From Dinoroseobacter sp013215265 (GTDB lineage: Bacteria > Pseudomonadota > Alphaproteobacteria > Rhodobacterales > Rhodobacteraceae): DNA of 64,000 nucleotides. Below are positions 25,641-34,635 of the stretch, piece by piece (positions within the stretch are counted from its first letter, which is position 1; every line of letters begins with the position of its first letter). Location: contig OY829366.1 in NCBI GenBank assembly GCA_963691755.1, positions 1,798,001 through 1,862,000 of the forward strand, given 5' to 3'. A model generated the notes under the pieces. That model was not told the DNA's origin and made no database searches. It saw only the letters and a program-made list of their open reading frames with translations. Both the position numbers and the translations under genes were made by a program.

Positions 25641-26723
25641 TCAGTCGGCACGTGCCATACGCCGGGCACGGCTTGGAGGCATGGGCGGAACATCTTTGGC
25701 AAGATGAACCCGGATCAGTTCCCGGTTCATGATCTTGCGCCACTGTTTTGGCCAAAACGCAAGCCCCGCCATCAATGGAAGGCTGTATGGCAGCACCGGA
25801 CCCTGCGCGGTACCGGGGGCCCCAAGCGCTGGGAATGGCGTGGCGGGGCGCAGATGGTGCTCGGAATGCAGGGGCGCGTTCAGCAACATCAGCCGCGAAA
25901 CGGCATTAGGCGCATTCCAGCTGTGGCGCGCACTCAGGGCCTCATAGGTGCCGTCTTCAAGCTGTCGCCGATACAAGCCGTAGTGCTGGACATAGTCCGA
26001 GGTCAGCAATTGCAGTGACGCCAAAATGCCCAATGCGATATGTGCGGCCATCCCAGCAACACCACCTAACAGGGCTGAAATACCTAAGGATAGCGTGAGC
26101 ACCGCGGCATCTTGAAAGTAGGGGTGGGTTGGATGCCAACCAGATAGGCCAAGGGCTTTCAGCCGGCGGACTTCGAGGTTCCAACCGGCTTGGAAGGATC
26201 CGATCCAGGCGCGAGGAAGAAAGGAATATATCGTTTCGTCTGGTCGCGCAGAGTTCGGATCGCGCGGCGTTGCAACAAAGCGATGATGAATTGCAGGATG
26301 CGCGGTTGCGTGATGACCAAACAGCATGGTCGCGTAGACCACTCGGCCAAGTCGGCGGGGTAGGCTTTGTGTTGCATGGATCAGCTCATGGGCATTGGAC
26401 GCCGAGATTTGTCCGAAGACCATTGCAGTCGCTGCAAAGAGCCCGATCTGCGCGGTTTGGCCAAGCTGTGTTGCGCCGCTGAGCCCAAAGATGACGCAAG
26501 GTAGAAGTACCAGATGCGCAAGGCCAAGAACCATCGGAAGTGTCTTGCTGTCGATATCCGCTGATCGCCAGTCCAGTTTGCGTGGCAAGGCCAGATCCAG
26601 TGCTGGAACAAGCAACACAAACCAAAGAACCGCCATCCAAACGGCCGATTCGAACCCAAATGCCCCTAAGACAGTCAAAAAATACGGAAATAACGATGCA
26701 AGAACGAAACGGATCATAATCAA
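25641..26723 (-). CDS. alkB: AlkB-type non-heme diiron membrane monooxygenase
   Basis: 360 residues. Several membrane helices and all diagnostic histidines: HELIHAT (112-118), HHATAHPAIHHRFVATPRD (137-155) with the AlkB-specific ATP-x-DP-x-SAR, the HYG motif in DYVQHYGLY, and HSEHHLRPATPF near the C-terminus. This is an alkane 1-monooxygenase, which hydroxylates medium-chain n-alkanes and needs rubredoxin; none is adjacent, although the [2Fe-2S] ferredoxin is some 5 kb away. Divergent from the fdsGB-like gene across 154 bases. Confidence 0.85.
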   Translation of the reverse strand: MIMIRFVLASLFPYFLTVLGAFGFESAVWMAVLWFVLLVPALDLALPRKLDWRSADIDSKTLPMVLGLAHLVLLPCVIFGLSGATQLGQTAQIGLFAATAMVFGQISASNAHELIHATQSLPRRLGRVVYATMLFGHHATAHPAIHHRFVATPRDPNSARPDETIYSFLPRAWIGSFQAGWNLEVRRLKALGLSGWHPTHPYFQDAAVLTLSLGISALLGGVAGMAAHIALGILASLQLLTSDYVQHYGLYRRQLEDGTYEALSARHSWNAPNAVSRLMLLNAPLHSEHHLRPATPFPALGAPGTAQGPVLPYSLPLMAGLAFWPKQWRKIMNRELIRVHLAKDVPPMPPSRARRMARAD

Positions 26724-26877
26724 CTACCATACCACACTCTAGGGCGAGAGTACGGCGAAATCCATGATCTTTCGTGACCATTCTCGCGTTTCCGGGACGC
26801 GGCATGTCGCATTTCCGCTCGCGTGGACCCGTCCCCGCTTCTAGGATGTCAGCACGTAACGCGGACGAGGATAGATT
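26724..26877. promoter_or_regulatory. Divergent promoter region, alkB-like and fdsGB-like genes
   Basis: 154 bases between two divergent starts, so promoters for both must lie here or inside the genes. I see no strong -35/-10 pair and no clear palindrome. GACGAGGATAGATT before ATG 26878 supplies a ribosome-binding site. Confidence 0.4.
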
Positions 26878-28575
26878 ATGGCGCTCGACACCAAGGCTGA
26901 TAATGCAAATGGCGTCTGGAAATCGGGACGCGGAAAGGGTCGAAGTACGCCGAAAGGTCGCCAGTTAGACGATCAGGCGTGGGAAGATGTAAAAGCGCTT
27001 CTGGGCGACAGACCGCGTCGTCGTGATCTACTTATCGAGTATTTACATCTGATTCAGGATGCGAATGGCCACTTGTCCTCTGCGCATTTGCGCGCCCTAG
27101 CCGAGGAAATGAGAATGTCGATGGCCGAAGTGTACGAGGTTGCAACATTCTACGCGCATTTTGATGTGGTCAAAGAGGGTGAGACGGCACCGCCGTCATT
27201 GACGATCCGTGTTTGTGACTCTCTGTCTTGCGAATTGGCCGGCGCACAACAACTCAAAGCTGCGCTGGAAGACGGTATGGATCCCAGCAAGGTGCGCGTT
27301 TTGCGGGCGCCCTGCATGGGCCGGTGCGATACTGCACCGACCGTCGAGCTTGGCCACAATCATATCGATCATGCGACGGTCGAAAAAATCGCGGTGGCAA
27401 TAGAGACCGACGATACTCATGCCGTCATCCCCGCCTATCAGAAGCTGGCGGAGTACCGGGCCGAGGGCGGATACGCAAAACTGATGGAGCTTCGTCAAGG
27501 CGACGATGTTGATGCGGTCCAGGACGTCATTTTGGAAAGCGGCCTTCGGGGCTTGGGCGGTGCGGGATTCCCTTCAGGGCGGAAATGGTCCTTCGTGCGT
27601 GCCGCTGAGGGGCCAAGGTATCTTGCGGTAAATGGCGACGAAGGGGAGCCCGGGACTTTCAAGGACCGCTACTATCTGGAGCGCGAACCGCATCTGTTTT
27701 TGGAGGGTATGTTGATCGCTGCATGGGCGGTCGCAGCAGAGACCTGCTTTATTTACATGCGCGATGAATATCCGGCGGTCCTGAGAATCCTCGCCGACGA
27801 GATTGCCGCGCTTGAGGAGGCCGGTCTGGTTGAGCCGGGGTATATTGATCTTCGTCGCGGAGCTGGCGCCTATATTTGCGGTGAAGAAAGCGCAATGATC
27901 GAGTCGATCGAAGGCAAGCGGGGGTTGCCGCGTCACCGCCCGCCTTACGTGGCGCAGGTTGGAATCTTCAATAGGCCCACCTTGGTACACAATGTGGAGA
28001 CGCTCCACTGGGTCGCGCGGGTCACACGTTTTGGACCGCAGATTCTGAATGCGACTAAGAAAAACGGACGTACCGGTCTGCGCAGCTATTCAATCTCGGG
28101 GCGTGTCGCGCAGCCAGGTGTTTATTTGCTACCTGCTGGCTCAACGATCCTCGACATTATTGAGGCGGCCGGTGGCATGGCCGAAGGGCATGTTTTCAAG
28201 GCCTACCAGCCGGGTGGCCCCTCGTCAGGTCTGTTGCCTGCTTCGATCGACGATGTGCCATTGGATTTCGATACGTTGCAGCCCTTGGGGTCTTTTATTG
28301 GGTCTGCCGCCGTTGTTGTCTTGTCCGACCAAGACAGCGCCCGGGACGCCGCACTGAACATGCTGCGGTTTTTCGAAGACGAAAGCTGCGGTCAGTGCAC
28401 GCCTTGTCGCGTTGGGTGCGAGAAAGCCGTCAAGTTGATGCAGGCAGACAGTTGGGATCAACCGCTCCTGGACGAGCTTTGTACTGCGATGACGGATGCA
28501 TCAATCTGCGGGCTGGGGCAGGCGGCCCCCAATCCGATCCGCCTGACAATGAAACATTTTCCGGACGAGGTGTAG
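26878..28575 (+). CDS. NuoE-NuoF fusion, FdsGB-like flavoprotein (orphan)
   Basis: 565 residues in two domains. N-terminal about 40-190 is NuoE/FdsG-like: EVYEVATFYAHF and the [2Fe-2S] cysteines in CDSLSC and CMGRC. C-terminal about 220-565 is NuoF/FdsB-like: GLRGLGGAGFPSGRKW (FMN), NGDEGEPGTFKDR (NADH), YICGEESAMIESIEGKRG and the [4Fe-4S] ligands ESCGQCTPC plus SICGLG. It is an NADH-dehydrogenase-type module, most like the flavoprotein of NAD-dependent formate dehydrogenase or hydrogenase. All cluster ligands are intact, but no FdsA/NuoG catalytic subunit follows; ftsY starts 113 bases downstream. Confidence 0.85.
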   Translation: MALDTKADNANGVWKSGRGKGRSTPKGRQLDDQAWEDVKALLGDRPRRRDLLIEYLHLIQDANGHLSSAHLRALAEEMRMSMAEVYEVATFYAHFDVVKEGETAPPSLTIRVCDSLSCELAGAQQLKAALEDGMDPSKVRVLRAPCMGRCDTAPTVELGHNHIDHATVEKIAVAIETDDTHAVIPAYQKLAEYRAEGGYAKLMELRQGDDVDAVQDVILESGLRGLGGAGFPSGRKWSFVRAAEGPRYLAVNGDEGEPGTFKDRYYLEREPHLFLEGMLIAAWAVAAETCFIYMRDEYPAVLRILADEIAALEEAGLVEPGYIDLRRGAGAYICGEESAMIESIEGKRGLPRHRPPYVAQVGIFNRPTLVHNVETLHWVARVTRFGPQILNATKKNGRTGLRSYSISGRVAQPGVYLLPAGSTILDIIEAAGGMAEGHVFKAYQPGGPSSGLLPASIDDVPLDFDTLQPLGSFIGSAAVVVLSDQDSARDAALNMLRFFEDESCGQCTPCRVGCEKAVKLMQADSWDQPLLDELCTAMTDASICGLGQAAPNPIRLTMKHFPDEV

Positions 28576-28688
28576 GGCGTCGGGACGCATTTAGGCGGGC
28601 AATCGTCAGCGCGGCACCTGTGACCCTTCCGCTTTTGATGCGCGCGTATTAGCTAAGGATCAAAGATCCGAGCAGAAAGCAGAGCCGC

Positions 28689-29738
28689 ATGTCCTTCTTT
28701 AAGAAACTCAAAGACCGGATGTTCAAATCCTCGTCAAAGATTGACGAGGGTTTAGAGGCGCTGGTTGAAGAAGATCCGGTTGAGGACGCACCGGTTGAGG
28801 ACGAGCCGGACGTCGAAGTGCCTCTCGAAGCGGCGACTGAGCCTGAACCTGAGACGACAAAGATCGAAGTTGAAAAGTTACCTGCCGCTGTCGATACAGG
28901 GACGCGTCGGGTTCTCGACGATGATATGCTCGAAAGCCTCGAAGAGCTCCTGATCGCCTCGGATATGGGGGTCGATACGGCGCTGCGGGTTGCTGAAAAC
29001 ATCGCAGAAGGACGGATGGGTCGTCGCGTGTCTACTGTGGATCTGAAGCGCGCCCTCACAGATGAAATCGCCCGTATCATGGAGCCTGTTGCACGGCCGC
29101 TGCCGCTTTACCCGCAAAAACCCCAGGTCGTGCTTGTGGTAGGTGTGAACGGTTCGGGAAAGACCACAACGATTGGCAAGCTCGCCAGCCAGTTTCGGGC
29201 CGCGGGCAAATCAGTTGTGATTGCTGCCGGCGACACCTTTCGGGCAGCAGCCGTGGAACAGCTTCAGATCTGGGGGGATCGGGCAGGGGTTCCGGTGCTG
29301 ACGGCCCCCGAGGGCAGCGACCCTGCGAGCCTGGCGTTTGACGCGTTGACCAAAGCCAAAGCTGATGGAGCGGACCTCTTGATGATTGATACGGCGGGTC
29401 GATTGCAAAACCGTGCGGATCTCATGGAAGAACTTGCAAAGATCGTGCGCGTTATTCGTAAGGTGGATCCGGACGCTCCACATAATACGCTTCTGGTCTT
29501 GGATGCTACGACGGGCCAGAACGCATTGAGCCAGGTTGAAACCTTCCAAAAAATCGCAGACGTCTCGGGCTTGGTTATGACAAAGCTGGACGGAACGGCG
29601 CGTGGTGGCGTTTTGGTGGCCTTGGCTGATAAATTTGGACTTCCAATTCACGCTATAGGCGTGGGTGAGCAGATTGATGATCTGGCCCCGTTCGATCCAG
29701 AAGAATTTGCGCAAGCCCTGACCGGAGCGACTAGGTGA
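28689..29738 (+). CDS. ftsY: Signal recognition particle receptor FtsY
   Basis: 349 residues; membrane-associated GTPase that receives SRP-ribosome complexes. An acidic A domain (about 17-70, with repeats of PVED) precedes the N helical bundle (LESLEELLIASDMGVDTA), then the G domain: GVNGSGKTTTIGKLA (G1), GDTFRAAAVEQL (G2), DTAGRLQN (G3), TKLDGTARGG (G4) and GVGEQIDDLAPFDPEEF. Normal layout and length. Closely followed by a DMT transporter and yciB. Confidence 0.97.
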   Translation: MSFFKKLKDRMFKSSSKIDEGLEALVEEDPVEDAPVEDEPDVEVPLEAATEPEPETTKIEVEKLPAAVDTGTRRVLDDDMLESLEELLIASDMGVDTALRVAENIAEGRMGRRVSTVDLKRALTDEIARIMEPVARPLPLYPQKPQVVLVVGVNGSGKTTTIGKLASQFRAAGKSVVIAAGDTFRAAAVEQLQIWGDRAGVPVLTAPEGSDPASLAFDALTKAKADGADLLMIDTAGRLQNRADLMEELAKIVRVIRKVDPDAPHNTLLVLDATTGQNALSQVETFQKIADVSGLVMTKLDGTARGGVLVALADKFGLPIHAIGVGEQIDDLAPFDPEEFAQALTGATR

Positions 29739-29832
29739 CCGATACTCGGCGAGGCAGTCGCCAGCCCATGCCTGAAGCTATACCCTATTGTCAGTGTGGA
29801 ATTCGGGCTGACATGCAACTGCGAGGACTGGC

Positions 29833-30738
29833 GTGAGCGACTGGCTGGTGTCTTTGGAAGGTACGGCGCAAGGCGAAACCGTCGCCTTGGCGTTGGCACT
29901 TCTGGCTGCATTTTTGCACGCAGTATTCGGTGCTTTGCAAAAGGGCAGGCATGATCCATGGGCGACACGTTGGGCGATCGATAGCTCCCTAGTGGTGCTG
30001 TCGTTCCCAATGCTGTTTTTGGTTCCATTTCCCGAACCGCACATGTGGCCAATCTTTGTGGGAATGATTGTTATTCATTTTGGCTACAAGTTCTTGCAGG
30101 CCATGGCGTATGTACGCGGGGCCTATACGGTGGTTTATCCGATCGTGCGCGGTATGGGGCCGTTCTTTACTGTAATTGGCGCGTGGATCCTCTTTGGGGA
30201 GACCTTCACCGGACTGCAATGGTTCGGATTGGCGGTTTTGTTGTCCGGTATTTTTGGCCTTGCTGCCTATAACCTTTATTTTTTGTCAACCAGCCGCGAC
30301 ACCCTCGCGCCGGCGCTCGCTTTTGCTGTTGCCACAGGTTTGTTCGTCGCGCTTTACACAACCTATGATGCTTACGGTATCCGGGCGACGGCAGACCCGT
30401 TTACCTTTCTGGCGTGGTTTTTCTTTCTTGGAGCGATCGATTTTCCTGTGATGATGGCTGTTGTTCCGCGCATGCGGGCGCGCATAGCAGCAGTCGATCT
30501 GCGCCCATTGCTGACGCGTGGTGCAATCGGGGCATTGGTGGCCTATGGCAGTTTTGGGTCGGTTATGCTGGCCACGCGCCTTGATGACGTGGGCGAGGCC
30601 GCTGTAATGCGTGAGACCTCCACGGTGTTTGCTGCTGTTATCGGTTGGGTGTTCCTGAAAGAAACCGTGGGTCCCAGACGTGTGACCTTGATGACCTTGA
30701 TCGCAGCGGGTGCGGTGATAGTTGAGATGGGTGGATAA
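29833..30738 (+). CDS. DMT/EamA-family transporter
   Basis: 301 residues with about ten hydrophobic helices in two repeats, the EamA layout: first half ends near GPFFTVIGAWILFGETFTGLQWFGLAVLLSGI, second near ETSTVFAAVIGWVFLKETVGPRRVTL, each carrying the conserved glycine/proline/glutamate pattern before the last helices. Probably an exporter of metabolites; substrate unknown. GTG start at 29833. Ten bases separate its stop from the yciB start. Confidence 0.85.
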   Translation: MSDWLVSLEGTAQGETVALALALLAAFLHAVFGALQKGRHDPWATRWAIDSSLVVLSFPMLFLVPFPEPHMWPIFVGMIVIHFGYKFLQAMAYVRGAYTVVYPIVRGMGPFFTVIGAWILFGETFTGLQWFGLAVLLSGIFGLAAYNLYFLSTSRDTLAPALAFAVATGLFVALYTTYDAYGIRATADPFTFLAWFFFLGAIDFPVMMAVVPRMRARIAAVDLRPLLTRGAIGALVAYGSFGSVMLATRLDDVGEAAVMRETSTVFAAVIGWVFLKETVGPRRVTLMTLIAAGAVIVEMGG

Positions 30739-30748
30739 GGATTTAGAA

Positions 30749-31354
30749 ATGGCAGACGCAAAACCCATCTCACAAGGACTGAAAATGGCGCTTGAATTGG
30801 GGCCGGTCGTTGCATTCTTTGTGCTCTATATGCGCATTCGTGACGATGCATTCACGATCGGGGGGACGGAATATTCTGGCTTTATCGTTGCCACGGTCGC
30901 CTTCATCCCGTTGCTGCTGGCTGCAATGGGCGTGCTTTGGAAACTGAGCGGCAAGATCAGCCGCATGCAGGTATTCACGGCGTTCATGGTGATCTTTTTT
31001 GGCGGGCTAACCGTTTGGTTTAATGACGAGCGGTTCTTCAAGATGAAAACCACAATTGTCTACGGCTTCTTTGTGTTGATCCTTGGTATTGGGCTGCTGC
31101 GTGGCAAGTCACTTCTGGCCTACGTTATGGAGGATATGTTGCCGATGACCGAAGAGGGGTTCATGATCCTGACCCGGCGCATAACGGCTGCATTTGCGGT
31201 GCTTGCGATTGCCAATGAAGTGGTTTGGCGGACCATGAGCACAGATACTTGGGTCAAGATCGAAACCTTCGGGTTTCCGGCGGCCTTGTTTGTATTTTTG
31301 ATGCTTCAATCGAAGCTGTTCGAGGAACACAGCACCCAAACGGATAATACATGA
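30749..31354 (+). CDS. yciB: Inner membrane-spanning protein YciB (IspZ)
   Basis: 201 residues, five or six helices. MALELGPVVAFFVLYM, AFMVIFFGGLTVWFNDERFFKMKTTIVYGFF and the late EVVWRTMSTDTWVKIETFGFP are the YciB/IspZ family signatures. It is linked to cell-envelope growth and septation, but its biochemical role is not defined. I start at the ATG at 30749 (MADAKPISQG); the frame upstream overlaps the DMT gene. Confidence 0.93.
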   Translation: MADAKPISQGLKMALELGPVVAFFVLYMRIRDDAFTIGGTEYSGFIVATVAFIPLLLAAMGVLWKLSGKISRMQVFTAFMVIFFGGLTVWFNDERFFKMKTTIVYGFFVLILGIGLLRGKSLLAYVMEDMLPMTEEGFMILTRRITAAFAVLAIANEVVWRTMSTDTWVKIETFGFPAALFVFLMLQSKLFEEHSTQTDNT

Positions 31355-31415
31355 AATTACATAGGCCTGGTCCTCATACTTAATGTCAAAGGCACCTCAA
31401 AATGTCCAAGCCACT

Positions 31416-31757
31416 TTAGATTTGTTCAACAGTGACCTTGTCGCTGAAAAACGCAATATGATCTTTGATCTCAGCGACATCTGCATTTGGGGTCTCGTAT
31501 GACCAACCCGCATCTATGATGGTCCCGCTTTCACCTGCGATGGAGAAATAGGTGGCGTCACCTTTATGCGGGCAGGTTGAAGTGGTGTCTGACGGATCAA
31601 GCAAGCTCATCGCGATGTCGGCACGAGGGAAATAGATCACCGGCTCATAGGTGCCATCCGAAAGCACCAAAGCGTCTTTGGATTCTACCAAGACCGCGCC
31701 TTCGGACCGAACGGTCCACGTGCCAGGCGCACGCGTAATGCGGATATGCTTGGTCAT
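31416..31757 (-). CDS. DUF427 family protein
   Basis: 113 residues from the ATG at 31757 (MTKHIRITRAPGTW). The whole protein is one DUF427 domain (PF04248): VLVESKDALVLSDG, EPVIYFPRADIAMSLL, the conserved STCPHKGDATYFSI and DAGWSYETP. Small beta-barrel, function unknown; the Cys-Pro-His-Lys-Gly loop is invariant in the family. AAGGAGGAC lies upstream of the ATG. The open frame upstream to 31976 is not family sequence. Confidence 0.93.
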   Translation of the reverse strand: MTKHIRITRAPGTWTVRSEGAVLVESKDALVLSDGTYEPVIYFPRADIAMSLLDPSDTTSTCPHKGDATYFSIAGESGTIIDAGWSYETPNADVAEIKDHIAFFSDKVTVEQI

Positions 31758-31845
31758 GATGTCCTCCTTAAAGTCGTCGTGGCGTTTCTGATGCACCACG
31801 CTTGGTCGCATATCATGACAGGCGTGTGACCGAATGGCCAGTGCG

Positions 31846-33660
31846 TCAGATAGGTGCCGTTGCGGCGGTGAGCCAGGCCCGCGTTTCTTCATCCAGAAGA
31901 TGAGCCAGTCTGACCCGGACATCCTGATGATACGTGTTAAGCCAGTGCCGCTCATCTGCAGACAGACGGTTTGCAAGTATCAGTCGTTTGTCGATCGGCG
32001 CCCAGGTGAGGTTTTCAAACGAAAGCATTTTGCGATCATCTGCCCCCTTCAGCGGAGGTGCCGGATTGACAACGATCAGGTTTTCAATGCGGATCCCAAA
32101 CTCACCTTCCCGATAGTATCCCGGCTCGTTGGAAAGTATCATGCCTGGCTTCAAGGGGACGTCACTCACACGGCTAATCCGTTGGGGACCTTCATGCACT
32201 GAAAGGAACACCCCTACACCATGTCCTGTTCCATGATCGTAGTCCTGACCTGCCATCCACAGGGGCGCACGGGCAAGGCTATCGAGATAACGACCGGACA
32301 GGCCTTCCGGCCAGCGCGCGCGATGGATGGCGATCATTCCTTGCAGCACGCGTGTAAAAGCCAGTTTCGCATCCTCTGACGGGGTGCCCATCGCAATTGT
32401 TCGCGTGATGTCGGTTGTGCCGTCGACATACTGGCCGCCTGAATCTACCAAAAGCAGATCGCCCGGTTGTACGACCCGGTTTGTTTCGGTGCTGACGCGA
32501 TAGTGGACGATTGCCCCATTGGGTCCGGTCCCTGCGATCGTTTCGAAACTAATGTCTTCCAGACTGTTCGTGGCACGCCGAAACCCTTCAAGTGCCGTGA
32601 CCACATCGATTTCCGTGAGCGGCTCACCGCTGCCTGACAGAAGCGCGTCGCGCTCGTCTTCGAGCCAGGCGAGAAATCGAACCATTGCCGCGCCATCGCG
32701 CAGATGTGCCTGACGTGTGGCATTGATTTCTGCATCGGTTTTGCAGGCCTTGGGCATCACGCAGGGGTCTTTGCCTTCAACGGCCTTCTCTCCCAGAAGA
32801 TCAAAGACAGCGAGGGGGGCAGAGGCAGGATCGACACGCATTTTCCCCTCGATGGCTTTCAGTGCCTCCTGAAAGTCTTCAGGTTCATGAATCGTGACCG
32901 CGTCACCCAGGTGGACACGTACACCGTCGTCCATTTTGTCCGGATCAACAAAAAGCGCCACGCTCCCGTCTGCGTTCAAGATTGCCAGAGCATGCACAAC
33001 GGGGTTTCGCGGGACATCGGCACCGCGAATGTTCAGGAGCCAGCAGATCGAGTCTGGTAATGAAATCAGAGCAGTTGACTGGCCACTTGATAAAATGTCC
33101 GAGGCCAAATCTTTGATCTTGTCGACATGTGATCGGCCGGCGAAGCTATCGGGATGAATGCGGATAGTGCCTTTGGGCGGCTCTGGTTGATCTTCCCAAA
33201 GCCTATCGATCAGGTTTTCGGAGGCCTTGATTGTGATCCCGGTGCCCTCAAGGCCCTGTTGAAGCTTCGTGATCTCGGACTTCGTATGTAGCCAAGGATC
33301 AAAGCCAATAATGGCACCGTTTTTTGCATTGTCTTTCAACCATTCGTCGAGGCCGGTTTCTGGCCAAGGAACAGGTGTGAAAGCTTCCAGCGCAACTTGA
33401 TTACGCACTTGCACGCGGTAACGTCCGTCAATAAACACGCCTGCCACCTCAGGAAGCACCGCACAGAAACCCGCCGAGCCTGTGAAGCCTGTGAGCCAGG
33501 CAAGGCGCTCGTCTCTTGGAGCGACGTATTCACCCTGATGCAGATCCGACCGCGGGATGAGAAAACCATCGAAGCCTTCCGAAGAAAGTTCTGCGCGCAG
33601 GGTTTTAAGGCGGGGTGGGCCCTGATCGGGACGTGAGGTGACGTCGAAGGTCTGGAACAT
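31846..33660 (-). CDS. pepP: Aminopeptidase P (M24B family)
   Basis: 604 residues from the ATG at 33660 (MFQTFDVTSRPDQG). Removes N-terminal residues before proline. Two N-terminal creatinase-like domains (GFDGFLIPRSDLHQGEYV, WLTGFTGSAGFCAV) precede the pita-bread domain, with the metal ligands in LLLVDSGGQYVDGTTDITRTI, DHGTGHGVG, VHEGPQRI and NEPGYY-REGEFGIRIENL. The length is that of the large three-domain enzyme, as in eukaryotic XPNPEP1. Own promoter likely; DUF427 gene follows after 88 bases on the same strand. Confidence 0.95.
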   Translation of the reverse strand: MFQTFDVTSRPDQGPPRLKTLRAELSSEGFDGFLIPRSDLHQGEYVAPRDERLAWLTGFTGSAGFCAVLPEVAGVFIDGRYRVQVRNQVALEAFTPVPWPETGLDEWLKDNAKNGAIIGFDPWLHTKSEITKLQQGLEGTGITIKASENLIDRLWEDQPEPPKGTIRIHPDSFAGRSHVDKIKDLASDILSSGQSTALISLPDSICWLLNIRGADVPRNPVVHALAILNADGSVALFVDPDKMDDGVRVHLGDAVTIHEPEDFQEALKAIEGKMRVDPASAPLAVFDLLGEKAVEGKDPCVMPKACKTDAEINATRQAHLRDGAAMVRFLAWLEDERDALLSGSGEPLTEIDVVTALEGFRRATNSLEDISFETIAGTGPNGAIVHYRVSTETNRVVQPGDLLLVDSGGQYVDGTTDITRTIAMGTPSEDAKLAFTRVLQGMIAIHRARWPEGLSGRYLDSLARAPLWMAGQDYDHGTGHGVGVFLSVHEGPQRISRVSDVPLKPGMILSNEPGYYREGEFGIRIENLIVVNPAPPLKGADDRKMLSFENLTWAPIDKRLILANRLSADERHWLNTYHQDVRVRLAHLLDEETRAWLTAATAPI

Positions 33661-33902
33661 GATATGTTGCTTTCCGCGCGAAGAGGCTGCGCGCATGAAA
33701 GCCGAAAAAACAATAAGGGTGAAGGGGGTATGGTGCAAAGAAACCCGCATGCGTTGGCTGCAACCACGCGTTTGGAGCCATGGGGCTTAGACGATTACAT
33801 TTCTCAAGAACTTCCGCCTGAGTTTCTTTGATAAGATGTTATAAGTGCTTGTGAAGCGTTAGGCTCGCGCTCGAAATTCCAATGCGAGGGAATGCCGAAA
33901 AT

Positions 33903-34319
33903 ATGCTGTCTTATGTCACCGTCGGAGCAGATGACATCGCATGCGCGAAACGGTTCTATTCTGCGTTTTTGCCAGCGCTGGGCTATGAACTTGAAGAAGG
34001 TCCAGAGGGTTTGAGTTATGCGCTGCCCAAAGCGCTCGGGCAAACATATGAAGTGCCAGAGTTTTACGTCAAACCGCCCTACAATGGAGAACCTGCAGTG
34101 ACCGGAAATGGTACGATGGTTGCGTTTGAATTGAATAGTCAGACACAGGTGCGAGAATTGCATACCGCAGCACTTTCCGCCGGCGGATCAGACGAAGGTG
34201 CCCCGGGCTTTCGAGACGCCTATGGGCCGCATTTCTATGTGGGGTATTTACGCGACCCGCAGGGTAATAAAATCGCACTCTTTTCCAGCAATCCCAATGA
34301 GCCCGGGCGCGATGACTGA
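33903..34319 (+). CDS. VOC/glyoxalase-fold protein
   Basis: 138 residues from the ATG at 33903 (MLSYVTVGADDIACAKRFYSAFLPALGYE). First half is the vicinal-oxygen-chelate beta-alpha unit, with YYSVFVV-like patterning absent, and the second ends YGPHFYVGYLRDPQGNKIALF, the common metal-ligand and substrate region. Either a glyoxalase/bleomycin-resistance-type or an uncharacterised small-molecule enzyme. An in-frame ATG 21 bases earlier is possible. Divergent from pepP. Confidence 0.82.
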   Translation: MLSYVTVGADDIACAKRFYSAFLPALGYELEEGPEGLSYALPKALGQTYEVPEFYVKPPYNGEPAVTGNGTMVAFELNSQTQVRELHTAALSAGGSDEGAPGFRDAYGPHFYVGYLRDPQGNKIALFSSNPNEPGRDD

Positions 34320-34635
34320 GATCTAAGGTCGTGCAAAGCGAAATTGAACACTCTGACTTCTAAACAACTATGCCGTTTGAGTTTGACGCAACGCGGTGAA
34401 GCACTCTCGATACGTAGAGATAAGTTTGGGCGGTAGCCGTTTCTCTGAAGTCAGATTGAAGCATTGCCATAGGCTGGCCTTGGTTTCAGCTGGTCCGGTT
34501 CTGGCTCGCACTTGCGTTCAACTTGCCGGCCCCTTGTACACCATCTGACACGTTCACTAGCTTCCCCTGCAACGCGCACAGGCGTAAGCGCGCATGTCTC
34601 CAAGCGATATGCTGCCGAGAAACCGGCCCGATCGA
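34320..34635. other. 316-base convergent spacer with no recognisable gene
   Basis: Between the VOC gene and the 3' end of cobT. I find no coding frame of worth, tRNA or transposase remnant. A nine-base inverted pair is present, TCTGACTTC (34352-34360) and GAAGTCAGA (34447-34455), 86 bases apart; it could be a remnant of a mobile unit or chance. Confidence 0.4.
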
